Counted from the first letter of the stretch, positions 1 through 7,777 are shown. The stretch is DNA of 32,232 bases from Oscillospiraceae bacterium (GCA_017412585.1 JAFPXK010000057.1:1-32232), one strand, 5' to 3'. Notes: generated by a model from the letters alone, not told the origin. Program-made: numbers and translations.

Positions 1-111
1 ACTTCGTAGCCTGAGATGTGAAAAAAGTGACGCGCATGTCGTCACTTTTTTCGGATTTCATGGGTTCGCGCCTGCGGGCGCGAAATCTGCGATGCTTTTT
101 TGACAATCTGA
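1..111. repeat. Partial copy of a hairpin-rich dispersed repeat
   Basis: These bases match 7667-7777 without gaps and with four substitutions (positions 4, 5, 17 and 62). The copy contains a 13-bp perfect stem (20-32 with 40-52, starting GAAAAAAGTGAC), an 8-bp perfect stem (65-72 with 77-84, TTCGCGCC/GGCGCGAA) and the terminal motif TTTTTTGACA at 96-105. The window edge cuts the left part. It has no coding potential of its own. It lies downstream of the minus-strand flavoprotein gene, just beyond that gene's hairpin. Confidence 0.85.
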
Positions 112-112
112 A

Positions 113-143
113 CCACCGCCCGGAGAATGGCTCCGGGCGGTGG
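113..143 (-). terminator. Hairpin after the flavoprotein gene
   Basis: A perfect 13-bp stem (113-125 with 131-143, CCACCGCCCGGAG) with a 5-nt loop lies 23 bases beyond the stop codon of the minus-strand flavoprotein gene. It is followed on that strand by TTCAGATTGTC rather than a T-run, so it is an atypical terminator or a 3'-end-stabilising hairpin. The repeat element begins immediately after it. Confidence 0.55.
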
Positions 144-166
144 TCGTATGTGGGGCGGGGGAGGGG

Positions 167-703
167 TTACGCCCGGCGGCCCATCTCACGGGCCTTTTCC
201 AGGGCGGGGTGGTTTTTATATTCACCGGCAGCGCCTACGCCGCCCATGAACACGGTGCCTGCCATGCGGGCATTGGCGAAGCAGTCTACCCAACCGCCCA
301 CGCCGTTTTCCGCCCGGTTGGGCACATAGTCGTCGTCCTCGGCGGCGGAGGTCATCACGTACACCTCCCGGAAGGCGTAATCGGTGGTGTACAGCGGGTT
401 CAGCCGGTCCAGCATCGTCTTGAGCTGGCCGGACATCTCGTAGTAGTAAATGGGCGTGGCGAACACCAGCACGTCGGCGTGGAGGGCCTGCTCCCGGATG
501 GTGTTGGCGTCGTCGTGGATGATGCAGCGCTGGGTCTTCTGGCAGGCCAGGCAGCCCCGGCAAAAGGCCACCTGCTTGTCCCGCAGCGTCACAATCTCCA
601 CCTCATGCCCCGCCTCCCGGGCACCCTCGGCAAAGGCCAGGGCCAGGGCTTCGGAGTTGCTGTTTTTCCGGGGACTGCTGGAAATAATCAGAATCTTTTT
701 CAT
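167..703 (-). CDS. Iron-sulfur flavoprotein / NAD(P)H-dependent FMN reductase family
   Basis: A 178-residue flavodoxin-fold oxidoreductase, cytoplasmic. Residues 4-20 form the first beta strand and the phosphate-binding loop (SSSPRKNSNSE) typical of the NADPH-dependent FMN reductase superfamily. Residues 48-60 read CRGCLACQKTQRC, that is C-X2-C-X2-C-X5-C (C48, C51, C54, C60), which fits the compact 4Fe-4S motif of iron-sulfur flavoproteins. The segment FATPIYYYEMSGQLKTMLDR matches the conserved flavin-site region of the family. The start at 703 is chosen because AGGAGC lies just upstream; a start 11 codons earlier lacks such a site. Its own promoter (740-768) and 3' hairpin make it monocistronic. 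The physiological partner is unknown. The family is secure; cluster binding is inferred from cysteine spacing. Confidence 0.88.
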   Translation of the reverse strand: MKKILIISSSPRKNSNSEALALAFAEGAREAGHEVEIVTLRDKQVAFCRGCLACQKTQRCIIHDDANTIREQALHADVLVFATPIYYYEMSGQLKTMLDRLNPLYTTDYAFREVYVMTSAAEDDDYVPNRAENGVGGWVDCFANARMAGTVFMGGVGAAGEYKNHPALEKAREMGRRA

Positions 704-739
704 GGTAATAGCTCCTGTCTGTTGGAAATAGGTCACCTT

Positions 740-768
740 ATTATACTGATATTTCCCCCAATACGCAA
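740..768 (-). promoter_or_regulatory. Promoter of the flavoprotein gene
   Basis: On the minus strand, -35 TTGCGT (763-768) and -10 TATAAT (740-745) are separated by exactly 17 bases. The -10 lies about 36 bases upstream of the start codon at 703. Confidence 0.65.
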
Positions 769-780
769 ATCTTTTGTGGG

Positions 781-831
781 CAAAAGCCGCGCAGGCACGC
801 CACCGCCTGAAAGACGGCTGCGTGCCTGCGC
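781..831 (-). terminator. Terminator of the surface-protein gene
   Basis: A 12-bp perfect stem (789-800 with 820-831, GCGCAGGCACGC) encloses a 19-nt loop with an inner CCG/CGG pairing. On the minus strand it is followed by GGCTTTTG, a short T-tract. It sits about 50 bases past the stop codon of the large surface-protein gene and just before the next minus-strand promoter. Confidence 0.7.
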
Positions 832-878
832 TGAGAGGGGGTACAATGTTTGCCTGGAAGTATGGGGTGTGATGCGTT

Positions 879-3800
879 TTACCGACTATGTGCGGTTTCT
901 TCCTCGTCCTTCTTCCGCCGCTTCACAATCAGGAAGATCAGGAAGAAGATGGCCACCGCACAGATCGCTGCCACGGCCACCCAGAGGAGGCCCATGGCCT
1001 GGGCTCTGCTGTGGGCCGCCTCTATCTCCGCCGCGGCGGGATGTCCGGCCAGCATGGCCCGCTGCGCATCGGTCAGGTTTTCATAGGCCTCCAGAGCGGC
1101 CTCCTGGGCCTCCTTGCCTGTGCCGGAGGCCATGGTCACCGCCTGATCCACGGCGTTGTAGTCCTCCTCGGCGGTGGTGAGGACGGCCAGGGTCTCGGCG
1201 GGGAGGAGGGCGCGCTGGGCTGCCGTCAGGCTGTCGTAGGCGCTTCTGGCGCTGTCGATCTTACCGCGGCTGCCGTCGGTGTAGGCCACCTGGCCGATGG
1301 CCAGAATGTCCTGCACGGCGCTGTCCACGGCGGTGTAGAGCTCGTCCGCCTCGGTGACGGCGTTCAGCGCAGCAGTGGGCACCAGTTCCTTCTGCTCCGG
1401 GGTAAGGGTGGCGTAGGCGGCCATGGCCTGGTCGATCTTGCTGCGGCTGTCAGCGGTGTAGGCCACGGCGCCGATGGCGTCCGCCTTGCCCACCACCTTG
1501 TCCACGGCGTCATAATTCGTCTCGGCGGCGGTGAGGCTTTGCAGCATCGTGTCGGGCAGGATGGCCTTCTGGGCGGCGCTCATGGCGTTGCAGGCCGCTC
1601 TGGCGGTTGCAATTTTGCTGTGGCTGTCCACGGTGTAGGCCACTTTGCCGATGGCGATGATCTTCTCCACGGTATTGCTCACGGCGTTGTAATCCGCCTC
1701 CGCGCCGGTAAGGCGGGACAGAATGCCGCCGGGCACAATGGCCTTCTGCTCCCCCGACAGGCCGTTGTACTCGGCCCGGGCGGCGTCAATTCGGCTCTTG
1801 CAGGCGGGGGTATAGGTAACGGTGCCGATGGCCTCGATCTCCTTCACGGCCTGATCCACCGTTTCATAAAGATACTCGGCGCTGGTCAGCGTAGAGAGGA
1901 TCCTGGTGGGCACGATGGCCTTCTGCTCCGGGGTCAGCTTATTGTATGCCCATCTTGCCGCGCTGATGTCGCTTTCGCAGGCGGGGGTGTAGCTCACGCT
2001 GCCGATGGCGCTGATGCGCTTTGCCACCTGATCCACGGCGCTGTACAGCTCCTCCGCCGCCGTCAGCGTGGGCAGCACGTCCTGGGGCGTGATGGCGAGC
2101 TGGGCCTCGGTCAGGGCGTCATACGCCTTTCGGGCGGCGTCGATTCTGGCGTGGGTCTCCTTGTCGTAGGCCACGGTGCCGATGTCACCGGCGGTGGTCA
2201 CCGCCTTGTCCACGGCAGCATAGTCGGCCTCTGCCTGGGTCAGCACGGCGTAAATATCCTCCGGCACGATGGCCTTCTGGCCGTCGGTGAGGGCGTCGTA
2301 AACCTTGCGGGCCTGGTCGATCTTGCTCTTGCTGTCGGCGGTATAGGCCACGGCGCCGATGTGGCCGATCTTCCCCACGGCGTCGTTCACGGCGTTGTAA
2401 TCGGTCTCGGCGTCGGTCAGCACCTTGTAGTTGGCCTCCGGCAGGATGGCCTTCTGGTCGGCGGTGAGGGCGTCGTAAACCTTGCGGGCGTCGTCGATCC
2501 TGCTCTTGCTCTCGGGGGTATAGGCCACGGTGCCGATGTGGCCGATCTTCCCCACGGCGTTGTTCACGGCGCTGTAATCGGCCTCGGCTTTCACCAGGGC
2601 GTTGACGGTCGCCTTGGGCACCAGGGCCTTCTGGGTGTCGTTGAGACTGTCATAGGCATCTCTGGCGTCGTCGATTTTGGCCTTGCAATCCGCGATATAG
2701 GCCACAGGGGCGATGGCGTTGATCTTGGCCATGGCCACGGCGGCCTTTGCGGTGTCCACCGCGGCGGACAGGGCCTTGTCGGCGTCGGCCACCTGCTTCA
2801 CGGTGACGTTCTTGTTCTCATCCACGGCGGCTGCTTTGGCCAGGGCGTCAGAGAGCGCGGCGGCGGGGGCTTCATAGTCCTCCGCGATGCTGGCCTGATA
2901 GTCCGTTGCCGTGGCGACGGTGGCCCGGAACGCTGTCTTGTCCACCTCGGCGATGGCGTTGGTCACGCTGGCCTCGGGGATGTCGTTGTGGTTCTTGTCG
3001 CCTATCACCTTGTAATAGACGGTGTACGTATCCACCAGCGTGGCGGTGGGAATGGTGGTGGTATATTCGCCGTCATCCAGCTTGTACCAGATGGCGCCGC
3101 CGTCCACGGTGCCGGCATTCACCAGCGCCTGGGCCTTTCCAGTGTACTCAAGATTCGTTACCGTGGCGGGCGGGTTGGAAAGCACGGCGTCGATCTTCGC
3201 TATGTGCAGGGACAGGGTCTGGGGCTGGGTGTCGTTGTGGTTCTTGTCGCCCACTACCTTATAGTAAATGGTGTAGTCCCCTGCGTCGGTGGCGGAGGGC
3301 ACAGCGGCGGAATAGGTGGTGCCGTCCAGGCTGTACTGGATGGCGCCGCCCAGGCAGGTGCCGTTGCCGGAGAGCAGGGTGTGGGCGGTGCCGTCATAGC
3401 TGAAGTCGGCCACGTCCTCGGGAGGCACCACAATGGCGGAGGCGATCTTATGGATGGTCACCTTCACGATGCTGGTGTTGGCAGGAGTCTTCTCACCGTT
3501 GTCCGTCCGCTTGGACGTGACGGCGCAGTAGTAATAGTAATCCCCGGCGTCCTGGCTGCTGGGAATGGTCAGCGTGGCGGTGGTGGCACCCGTAACGGCG
3601 GTAGCACCGTCGGTGGATTTCTTGCTGTTGCGGTACCACTGGTAGCCGTCGATGGTGTGGCCCGAGGCGGCGCTGCCCGCTGCCGTCAGCTGCCCGCCCT
3701 GGAGGTAGTCAAGGCTGGCGGCCTGGGGCTGCTGGGTAATGGTGGGCGCCGTAGCAGGGATAGGCGTCCAGTGGGCGTACAGGGTGTCGCCCGCCAGCTT

Positions 3801-5252
3801 GTTCCAGTTGGCCGTGCTCACGCCCTTGTCATTGTAATACTGGGCGCCACCGGTGGCGGAGTCAAAATAGCCGGCGAAGGTGTAGCCCGCCTTGGTGGGC
3901 AGGGAGTTCACCTTGGGCATGGCGCTGCCAAAGGCCACCTGCACGGAGCCGGTGCCGCCGGTGCCGGTGTTGCGGTTCAGCGTCACGGTGTACGTCACCT
4001 GGCTCCAGTGGGCGTACAGCGTCACATTGCCGTTGGGGGTGTAGCTGGCGCCGGCGTTGCCCACCTTGGTGCCGCCGCTGGCGGCGGTGTACCAGCCGTC
4101 AAAAGTGTAGCCGAACCGGGTGGGAGTCAGCAGCGTGGTGGACTTGCCGCTGCCTACCGACACGGCGGCGTTGGCGGTCTCGCCGTCGTTGTAGTTATAG
4201 GTCACCGCGACGGCGTTGGACTTCTTGGTGACGGTGTAGGTAAAGGGGATATCGGGGGCGTCAGCCGGGTTGTTGCACACACCCTTTGCCGAGGCGTTTG
4301 TCACTTCGTTCAGGCAGGAAAGTTGCACATATTGATATAAGCACACCGCTCCCCAGCTGCTTCCGGGATACTGGTAGCTGCCATAGAAATACACCTTGAA
4401 TGTGGCGGTGTTGGCATCCGCGTTGGGGACGGTCAGGCTGCCGGAGCTGCCCTCAAATGACGTGTAGATATCTTTATTTGCCGCATCCTTGCCGCAGTAG
4501 ATGTAGGCATTAGTATAGGTAAAGTTGGCGTTGGTGGGGATGGACACGTTGACGCTGATGGTCAGGTCGTAGGTATCCGTAACCTCTGCCCACTTGGCGT
4601 AATAGGTCTTGTTGCCGCTGGCGTTGCCGGGGATGGCGGTAACCCGACTGCCGGTGAAGTTGGCGTTGTCATACCAGCCCTCAAAGAGATAGCCCTTGCG
4701 GCTGACGGTGCTGGGCAGCGTGGCGCCCTTGCCGAGCATATAGAACCGCACGTTGTCCCGCTCGACGATGGAGCCGCCGTTGGTATTCAGCGTCACACTG
4801 TTGCCGAAGCAGATGTTATACAGCGAAAACGTGCTGAACTCGCTGGGGTCGAAGATACCCACAATGTCGATGGAGCTGGGGGTGATGGTGTAGCGCCGCC
4901 CGCCCCACTGCTGGTTGATGAACATGGTAAAGCCGCCGTCCGTCTTATCCATGGTGAAGCCTGTGACGCTGCCGCTGCCCGCCACGTTGCTCACCGTAAA
5001 GGATTTGCTGGAGGGATTGTAGACGGCGGAGTAGGTGTAGATGACGCCCTTTACGGCGAATTTGACATACAGCGTTCTGCTGGACGTGGTGCTGTTCAGC
5101 ACGGAGGCCACGTTCTTGATCTCCGCGTCAGACTGATTCAGCGCCACGTTGGTGGATGCCTCCGCCCTTGTCACCAGAGCGGCGGGCAGCGACAGCAGCA
5201 GGCACAGCATCAGCAGCAGTGCCCACAGCGTCCGTTTTACATTACAGTTCAT
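879..5252 (-). CDS. Large repeat-containing membrane-anchored surface protein
   Basis: A 1457-residue exported protein. Residues 1-33 form a signal peptide (basic NCNVKR, a leucine-rich core, then a probable A-x-A site). Three Listeria-Bacteroides (Flg_new/InlB B-type) repeats with the GYxFxGWY...LYAHW pattern lie near 152-222, 350-417 and 421-496. An Ig-like segment with YQWY and DAGDYYYYC follows (about 505-605), then two MBG-like modules sharing YYKVxGDKNHND (about 606-770). Nine 59-residue helical repeats occupy 844-1374, followed by a degenerate tenth. A transmembrane helix at about 1420-1443 precedes KRRKKDEEE. There is no LPXTG motif, so anchoring is by the C-terminal helix with the long body outside. 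The ATG at 5252 has GGAGG six bases upstream, better than the codon eight residues earlier. Adhesion or matrix binding is plausible for this architecture but unproven. Confidence 0.88.
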   Translation of the reverse strand: MNCNVKRTLWALLLMLCLLLSLPAALVTRAEASTNVALNQSDAEIKNVASVLNSTTSSRTLYVKFAVKGVIYTYSAVYNPSSKSFTVSNVAGSGSVTGFTMDKTDGGFTMFINQQWGGRRYTITPSSIDIVGIFDPSEFSTFSLYNICFGNSVTLNTNGGSIVERDNVRFYMLGKGATLPSTVSRKGYLFEGWYDNANFTGSRVTAIPGNASGNKTYYAKWAEVTDTYDLTISVNVSIPTNANFTYTNAYIYCGKDAANKDIYTSFEGSSGSLTVPNADANTATFKVYFYGSYQYPGSSWGAVCLYQYVQLSCLNEVTNASAKGVCNNPADAPDIPFTYTVTKKSNAVAVTYNYNDGETANAAVSVGSGKSTTLLTPTRFGYTFDGWYTAASGGTKVGNAGASYTPNGNVTLYAHWSQVTYTVTLNRNTGTGGTGSVQVAFGSAMPKVNSLPTKAGYTFAGYFDSATGGAQYYNDKGVSTANWNKLAGDTLYAHWTPIPATAPTITQQPQAASLDYLQGGQLTAAGSAASGHTIDGYQWYRNSKKSTDGATAVTGATTATLTIPSSQDAGDYYYYCAVTSKRTDNGEKTPANTSIVKVTIHKIASAIVVPPEDVADFSYDGTAHTLLSGNGTCLGGAIQYSLDGTTYSAAVPSATDAGDYTIYYKVVGDKNHNDTQPQTLSLHIAKIDAVLSNPPATVTNLEYTGKAQALVNAGTVDGGAIWYKLDDGEYTTTIPTATLVDTYTVYYKVIGDKNHNDIPEASVTNAIAEVDKTAFRATVATATDYQASIAEDYEAPAAALSDALAKAAAVDENKNVTVKQVADADKALSAAVDTAKAAVAMAKINAIAPVAYIADCKAKIDDARDAYDSLNDTQKALVPKATVNALVKAEADYSAVNNAVGKIGHIGTVAYTPESKSRIDDARKVYDALTADQKAILPEANYKVLTDAETDYNAVNDAVGKIGHIGAVAYTADSKSKIDQARKVYDALTDGQKAIVPEDIYAVLTQAEADYAAVDKAVTTAGDIGTVAYDKETHARIDAARKAYDALTEAQLAITPQDVLPTLTAAEELYSAVDQVAKRISAIGSVSYTPACESDISAARWAYNKLTPEQKAIVPTRILSTLTSAEYLYETVDQAVKEIEAIGTVTYTPACKSRIDAARAEYNGLSGEQKAIVPGGILSRLTGAEADYNAVSNTVEKIIAIGKVAYTVDSHSKIATARAACNAMSAAQKAILPDTMLQSLTAAETNYDAVDKVVGKADAIGAVAYTADSRSKIDQAMAAYATLTPEQKELVPTAALNAVTEADELYTAVDSAVQDILAIGQVAYTDGSRGKIDSARSAYDSLTAAQRALLPAETLAVLTTAEEDYNAVDQAVTMASGTGKEAQEAALEAYENLTDAQRAMLAGHPAAAEIEAAHSRAQAMGLLWVAVAAICAVAIFFLIFLIVKRRKKDEEETAHSR
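1131..2723 (-). repeat. Nine in-frame tandem 177-bp coding repeats
   Basis: The surface protein contains nine consecutive 59-residue units with no insertions, each of the form xIGxVAYTxxSxxKIDxARxxYxxLTxxQKAIVP...LTxAExxYxAVDxAVxx. That equals nine 177-bp units. A shorter, diverged tenth unit follows at about 1000-1130. The units are diverged in sequence but constant in length, which suggests a rod of helical hairpins acting as a spacer between membrane and outer domains. Confidence 0.9.
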
Positions 5253-5308
5253 AAAACCCCTCCTTATTTGCGACATTTCGATATTCTCTCCAATTTCGCT
5301 GCACTATG

Positions 5309-5360
5309 CGTATATAACGGCAACGATATTGTATCAAACGAAGTGCCACAAAAGTGCCAC
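5309..5360 (-). promoter_or_regulatory. Surface-protein promoter with direct-repeat activator site
   Basis: On the minus strand GTGGCACTT occurs twice (5352-5360 and 5341-5349), separated by two bases, giving an 11-bp period. Seven bases downstream is TACAAT (5328-5333), a good -10, with no proper -35 because the repeats occupy that place. This is the geometry described for SARP-family activators. An alternative promoter, TTGATA (5332-5337) - 17 bp - TATACG (5309-5314), starts just after the repeats. The adjacent response regulator with a SARP-like domain is the obvious candidate ligand; that link is inferred. Confidence 0.6.
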
Positions 5361-5370
5361 ACATTCCGCC

Positions 5371-5407
5371 GAAAAAAGAAGAAAGCGGACGATTTGTCCG
5401 CTTTCTT
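5371..5407 (-). terminator. Rho-independent terminator after the response regulator
   Basis: A 12-bp perfect stem (5379-5390 with 5396-5407, AAGAAAGCGGAC) with a 5-nt loop is followed on the minus strand by TTCTTTTTTC. It ends the kinase/regulator operon and separates it from the surface-protein promoter. Confidence 0.85.
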
Positions 5408-5420
5408 GCTGAAAAAATGA

Positions 5421-6179
5421 TTATTGTCGAAAAATCGGCCAGGAGAACTGGGCCATATACTCGCCCCGGTAGGCCAGCACCGCGTCAGGGTTGCCCCGCT
5501 TGTACTCGTAGGCGTCGCAGTCCAGCAGCTCCGTGACCACATAGCACTGGCTGCGCCGCTTGATGAACACGCCTCCGGCCCCCGCCGCCTTCAACGTGGT
5601 CTGCACGTCGGCGATCAGGTTCCGCAGGTAGGAGCTGTGATCCTCCTCCCACAGCACCGCGTTCAGCTCGCCCACGGTGACGGCGGCCCCCTCCCGGTCC
5701 ACCAGGTAGGCCAGCAGCTCCTTGGACTTGCTGTACTGAAATTTCACCGGCTGGCCGTGGGCGAACACCTCGAAGTTGCCGAAGCACTTCACCTGTAACG
5801 GCTTTGCCTTCGGCAGGGGAACGGGGGTGCGCAGGTTGCCCAGCTCCTCCCGCACCTTGCCCTCCGTCACCGGCTTTGTGACGTAGCCGGAGGCGTGAAG
5901 CCGGTAGGCGTCCAGGGCATAGTCCTGGTAGGCCGTCACAAAAATCACGTTCACCTGGGGGTTTCGCTCCTTCAGCTTTTTAGCCAGAGCGATTCCGCTG
6001 ATGACAGGCATTTCGATGTCCAGAAACGCCACATCCACGGATTTCTCCGCCGCAGCCGCCAGGGCCTCCACGGGATTGGTGAAGGCCAGGTATTCCCATT
6101 GGCCGCCCAGCACCTTTTTCACCTCGTTTTGCAGCCGGAGGAGCTGTAACTCCTCATCGTCCACCAGCAAAACCGTCAT
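5421..6179 (-). CDS. Response regulator with SARP-like winged-helix output domain
   Basis: A 252-residue cytoplasmic two-component regulator. Residues 1-115 form a CheY-like receiver with the acidic pair D7/D8, phospho-acceptor D54 (FLDIEMP), T82 and K102 (TKPV). Residues from about 127 (VKCFGNFEVF, then KELLAYLVDREGAAVTVGEL and an RNLIADVQ segment) match the OmpR-like winged helix of SARP-type activators; the LytTR pattern is absent. The start codon overlaps the kinase stop codon (ATGA), with AAGGAGG inside the kinase's last codons, so translation is coupled. Expected role: a phosphorylation-dependent transcription factor for the neighbouring kinase. The direct repeats upstream of the next gene are a candidate target. 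Confidence 0.88.
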   Translation of the reverse strand: MTVLLVDDEELQLLRLQNEVKKVLGGQWEYLAFTNPVEALAAAAEKSVDVAFLDIEMPVISGIALAKKLKERNPQVNVIFVTAYQDYALDAYRLHASGYVTKPVTEGKVREELGNLRTPVPLPKAKPLQVKCFGNFEVFAHGQPVKFQYSKSKELLAYLVDREGAAVTVGELNAVLWEEDHSSYLRNLIADVQTTLKAAGAGGVFIKRRSQCYVVTELLDCDAYEYKRGNPDAVLAYRGEYMAQFSWPIFRQ

Positions 6180-7447
6180 ACCCTTACCTCCTTGGGAAAT
6201 GCCACCGTCACCGCCGTGCCCGCGTCCGCCCGGCTGTCAATTGACACCTTGCCGCGGCAGGTGTTTTCGATGCGGTACTGTATGTTCCGCAGCCCCACGT
6301 GGCTGCCTGTGCTGTCCATGGCCGCCGGGTCAAAGCCCACGCCGTCGTCCCGGATGGTGACGATGTACGCCTCAGCGGTCTCCCTGGCGGCAATGGTCAC
6401 CGTGCCGCCCTCCAGCTTTTTCAGCACGCCGTGCTTGATGGCGTTCTCCACAATGGGCTGGATGGTCAGCGGCGGCACGGAAAAGTCGTCGGCCTGAATG
6501 TCGTACACCACTTGCAGCCGGCTGCCGAACCGCATCTGCTCCAGCGCCACGTAGGACTGGATATGCCGCAGCTCACTGGTAAAGGGAATCAGCCTGGTTT
6601 CCGTCAGGGAGGACAGGTTGTGCCGCAGGTATTCGGTGAAATGATCCAGCGCCGCCTGGGCCTTGGCCGGGTCGATGGCGATAAGCGTGGAGATGGAGGA
6701 CAGGGAGTTGTAGATAAAATGGGGCTGGATCTGGGACAGCATGAGCCGGATCTGGGCCTCCTTGTTTTTCTCCCGCTCCCGGGCGATGACGATGTTTTTT
6801 TCAATGTTGATCAGCAGGATCAGCACCTCAATGGCCACGATGATGGAGGCGTAGGCAATGGCGAAGCCCGGAAAGCGGTTTTGCAGCAGGATGGCCACCA
6901 GCGGCAGCACACAGTAGATGCCGAAGGCGGTTTTTTCCCTGACGGACAGCCGGGGGCTGCCCAGCGCCACCACCAATATGGCGGCAAACATAATGAACTG
7001 ATACCCCTGGGAGAGGATCATGGTGGGGCTGCGGGTGTACACGCCGTCTACCGCCGTGAAGAAAATCCCGGTGAAGATATTGGCGATGTCCAGCGCAATG
7101 TACAGGGAAAACACGGTGTAGCTCAAGGCGGATAACACCTTTTCCGTGGGGGAGGGCATGGGGATGTAGGCCCTGACGTAGCGAAACAACAAAAAAACCT
7201 CCAGGTTGTTCATGATGTAAAAGGCGGTGTAGAAGCCCATCACCAACAGATCGCTGCTGCCCCGGGCCTTCAGCAGGGTAAAGGTGAGGTAGGCGGCGAA
7301 ATGGGCAATGGTAAACAGGAAGAAATCCAGCAGAATCCATTCGTCCTGCTGCTTCTGCTTTTTAATGATGACGTTCACGGCGTGGATCAGCAGGATGAGA
7401 ATCCCCATCATGCACACGGCGATATTGAAATAGCTGTTGTTGTCCAT
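6176..7447 (-). CDS. LytS/YehU-type sensor histidine kinase
   Basis: A 423-residue integral membrane kinase. Residues 1-215 hold six or seven hydrophobic helices with no large extracellular domain, so it may sense a ligand or stress in the membrane. The His_kinase domain starts near 225 and contains the phospho-acceptor motif QPHFIYNSL (H243), typical of the LytS/YehU class. The HATPase domain shows the N-box PIVENAIKHG (N335), the G1 box DDGVGFDP and HVGLRNIQYRIE. The ATG at 7447 has GAGGAG upstream and the first membrane helix follows directly; an upstream in-frame extension of 88 codons runs through promoter and terminator DNA and is rejected. It forms an operon with the response regulator (ATGA overlap). 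The signal is unknown. Confidence 0.9.
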   Translation of the reverse strand: MDNNSYFNIAVCMMGILILLIHAVNVIIKKQKQQDEWILLDFFLFTIAHFAAYLTFTLLKARGSSDLLVMGFYTAFYIMNNLEVFLLFRYVRAYIPMPSPTEKVLSALSYTVFSLYIALDIANIFTGIFFTAVDGVYTRSPTMILSQGYQFIMFAAILVVALGSPRLSVREKTAFGIYCVLPLVAILLQNRFPGFAIAYASIIVAIEVLILLINIEKNIVIAREREKNKEAQIRLMLSQIQPHFIYNSLSSISTLIAIDPAKAQAALDHFTEYLRHNLSSLTETRLIPFTSELRHIQSYVALEQMRFGSRLQVVYDIQADDFSVPPLTIQPIVENAIKHGVLKKLEGGTVTIAARETAEAYIVTIRDDGVGFDPAAMDSTGSHVGLRNIQYRIENTCRGKVSIDSRADAGTAVTVAFPKEVRV

Positions 7448-7487
7448 GGCGCGCTCCTCACTTCGGGGTATGCAGACTGTTTTGTTT

Positions 7488-7516
7488 ATCATAGCACACC
7501 TGCCGCCGGGTTGCAA
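7488..7516 (-). promoter_or_regulatory. Promoter of the kinase/regulator operon
   Basis: On the minus strand, -35 TTGCAA (7511-7516) and -10 TATGAT (7488-7493) are separated by 17 bases, and the start codon at 7447 lies about 40 bases further on. Placing the promoter here supports the downstream start of the kinase gene. Confidence 0.7.
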
Positions 7517-7535
7517 ATCAGATCCCCCTCCGCCC

Positions 7536-7572
7536 AAAAAACGCGGCTCCCCCGAGCTTCGGGAGAGCCGCG
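7536..7572 (-). terminator. Rho-independent terminator (hairpin B)
   Basis: The stem CGCGGCTC-x-CCCGA with TCGGG-x-GAGCCGCG (7542-7572), a 3-nt loop, is followed on the minus strand by six T's (7536-7541). It is far from the cysK stop codon (about 255 bases) and shares its outer stem with the hairpin right after cysK. It may be the original cysK terminator, displaced by the repeat element. Confidence 0.7.
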
Positions 7573-7578
7573 CGAGCC

Positions 7579-7777
7579 TGTCAAAAAACGGCCATGCCGT
7601 TTTTTGACAATGGGATTGCAGTCTACTGCGCGCACGAATAGTGCGCCTTTGACGCACTATTCGCACACTCTGTAGCCTGAGAAGTGAAAAAAGTGACGCG
7701 CATGTCGTCACTTTTTTCGGATTTCATTGGTTCGCGCCTGCGGGCGCGAAATCTGCGATGCTTTTTTGACAATCTGA
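7579..7777. mobile_element. MITE-like hairpin-rich non-coding element (full copy)
   Basis: About 195 bases without a gene, built of consecutive perfect dyads: 7579-7592 with 7596-7609 (14 bp, TGTCAAAAAACGGC), 7635-7645 with 7653-7663 (11 bp, CGAATAGTGCG), 7686-7698 with 7706-7718 (13 bp) and 7731-7738 with 7743-7750 (8 bp). The ends are inverted: TGTCAAAAAA at 7579-7588 and TTTTTTGACA at 7762-7771. The right 111 bases recur at 1-111. No transposase is present and no clear target-site duplication is visible. A MITE, a REP-like element or a structured RNA are all possible. Confidence 0.6.

Noticed and set aside
879..1010. LPXTG sortase anchor on the surface protein
   Set aside because: No LPXTG or variant precedes the C-terminal helix; the tail KRRKKDEEE is longer and more acidic than a sortase-signal tail.
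1131..2723. Regular 177-bp repeats considered as a CRISPR-like array or satellite DNA
   Set aside because: The units are in-frame coding repeats, diverged at the DNA level, without spacers of unrelated sequence; no cas genes are present.
888..4340. Very long plus-strand open frame opposite the surface-protein gene
   Set aside because: It is a glycine/histidine/valine-rich antisense shadow produced by GC-rich codons and the repeated structure of the real gene; no start site, domain or promoter supports it.
5421..6179. LytTR output domain expected for a partner of a LytS-type kinase
   Set aside because: The C-terminal half has the winged-helix pattern of SARP/OmpR-like domains and none of the LytTR motifs.
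7448..7711. N-terminal extension of the histidine kinase by 88 residues
   Set aside because: The extension would translate the promoter, the terminator hairpin and part of the repeat element; the downstream ATG has a ribosome binding site and leads directly into the first membrane helix.
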